Both the position numbers and the translations under genes were made by a program. A DNA stretch of 16,162 bases. Source: Fidelibacterota bacterium. GTDB lineage: Bacteria > Fidelibacterota > UBA2242 > JAFGTP01. Each line of letters starts with the position of its first letter. Within the stretch, counting starts at the first letter, position 1. The stretch covers positions 1 through 16,162 of the forward strand of contig JAIPHI010000046.1 of NCBI GenBank assembly GCA_021735285.1, written 5' to 3'. This document shows positions 15,411-16,162 of this stretch, piece by piece. The notes below the pieces were generated by a model that had not been told where the DNA came from, did no database searches, and saw only the letters and a program-made list of their open reading frames with translations.

Positions 15411-16162
15411 TTACTTGCTTGACTTTAAATATTTCAACAGTTCATTATCTGTAGAAAGAAGAAGTGTAGAGGAAGAGTCTATAGCTTTTTCATAAGTGGT
15501 CAGAGTTCGGGTGAATTCATAAAAATCTCTTGAAGTTGCAGACCTGTTATAGGCTTCAGCATAAATTTCAGTAGCTTTACCATCAGCTTCTCCTCGAATT
15601 TTTTGTCCCTTACGATAGGCTCCGGATAATATCTCTTTTCTCTTCTGTTCGATCTTACCCATTATTCTTTCTCTTTCGCCCTGACCAATAGCACGATATT
15701 TTTCAGCTATTTTCTTTTGTTGTGCTATCATCCGCTGGTATACTTTTTTCTGAACCTCTGTATTGTAATCTATTCTTTTGAATCTAAAATCAACAAGTCT
15801 AATACCCAGTTCTGTCTCTTTTAGAACATCTTTCACATGTTCTATAATATTTTCACGAATTTCATCACGCTCACCATCAATTACAATATGTTCTCTCACT
15901 TCCAGAGAATCTTTTTGAGCAGCTTCTTTAATATCCGTAGGTTCCTCTTCTTCTTTAACTGTCACTACTTCCATCTCTCTTCTTCGACTTCTAACGATAT
16001 TAGGCAAGGTATGGACAGCAATTTCATCACGAATAGCACCGTCAACAATATCATCGAGGCGTGACTGAGCCTGAGATTCAGCGTGGACAGATTTAAAAAA
16101 TTCCAGTGGATCCACTATTTTCCAGCGGGCATAGGTATCAATATGGATAAACTTATTGTCTT
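15411..16162 (-). CDS. hflC: HflC, band-7/SPFH membrane protease modulator (N terminus cut by window edge)
   Basis: The open frame continues without a stop to the right edge; the last visible residues there (DNKFIHIDTYARWKIVDP) belong to the SPFH domain. About 249 residues, the C-terminal part, are in the window. The segment includes the family-typical RFKRIDYN, the coiled-coil KKIAEKYRAIGQGE, the Ala/Glu-rich GEADGKATEIYAEAYN, and a FYEFTRTLTTYEKAI helix. HflC with HflK forms a membrane complex that surrounds and modulates the FtsH protease. HflK and the N terminus would lie beyond 16162. Adjacent hslVU makes this a protein-quality-control operon. A GTG at 16115 is internal and not the true start. 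Confidence 0.9.
   Translation of the reverse strand, partial: DNKFIHIDTYARWKIVDPLEFFKSVHAESQAQSRLDDIVDGAIRDEIAVHTLPNIVRSRRREMEVVTVKEEEEPTDIKEAAQKDSLEVREHIVIDGERDEIRENIIEHVKDVLKETELGIRLVDFRFKRIDYNTEVQKKVYQRMIAQQKKIAEKYRAIGQGERERIMGKIEQKRKEILSGAYRKGQKIRGEADGKATEIYAEAYNRSATSRDFYEFTRTLTTYEKAIDSSSTLLLSTDNELLKYLKSSK

Noticed and set aside
16070..16115. GTG at 16115 as the start of a short 234-residue HflC
   Set aside because: The frame stays open to the window edge and the upstream residues fit the SPFH domain, so the gene is cut by the edge rather than starting here.

Overview
The window comes from an AT-rich, probably Gram-negative bacterium. It holds HflC and HslVU homologues, a sigma-54-type activator, and a nonulosonic-acid (sialic/legionaminic-like) surface-sugar locus. 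I see no lineage marker such as an rRNA. The mix would fit an uncultured member of the FCB/Calditrichota-like groups, but that placement is a guess. No tRNA, rRNA, CRISPR array or insertion sequence was recognised.

Layout. Positions 1-1655 (minus strand) carry the start of an asparagine-synthetase-like gene, cut by the window edge, preceded by a Wzx-type polysaccharide flippase. Positions 1656-1936 are a divergent intergenic region with a cluster of TTCGA repeats. Positions 1937-4108 (plus) encode a membrane-bound PAS-PAS hybrid histidine kinase. Positions 10206 down to 4185 (minus) form a tight gene string: DegT/DnrJ/StrS sugar aminotransferase, FemAB/GNAT-like acyltransferase, NeuB-type synthase, CMP-sugar synthetase (NeuA type), PseG/SpsG-like protein, and a CBS-domain nucleotidyltransferase of the PtmE type. 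Positions 10207-10919 are a 713-base non-coding region with decayed short repeats, including a 21-bp inverted repeat. Positions 10920-12479 (plus) encode a NifA-like GAF/AAA+/HTH regulator. The right end (minus) is the 3' part of a housekeeping operon, hflC-hslV-hslU-argF.

How the genes work together. The aminotransferase would put an amine on a 4-keto hexose and the FemAB/GNAT-like enzyme could acylate it. A hydrolase (perhaps the PseG-like protein) would release the free sugar, NeuB would condense it with phosphoenolpyruvate to a nine-carbon acid, and NeuA would activate it with CMP. The CBS nucleotidyltransferase resembles the enzyme that feeds the GDP-linked legionaminate route. The 4,6-dehydratase needed at the start is not in the window. 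The flippase and the asparagine-synthetase-like gene fit export and tailoring of the same glycan. The hybrid kinase and the sigma-54 activator flank the locus, but nothing in the sequence proves that they regulate it.

Several start codons were moved downstream of the longest possible ORF because a Shine-Dalgarno sequence supports the inner start; each case is noted.
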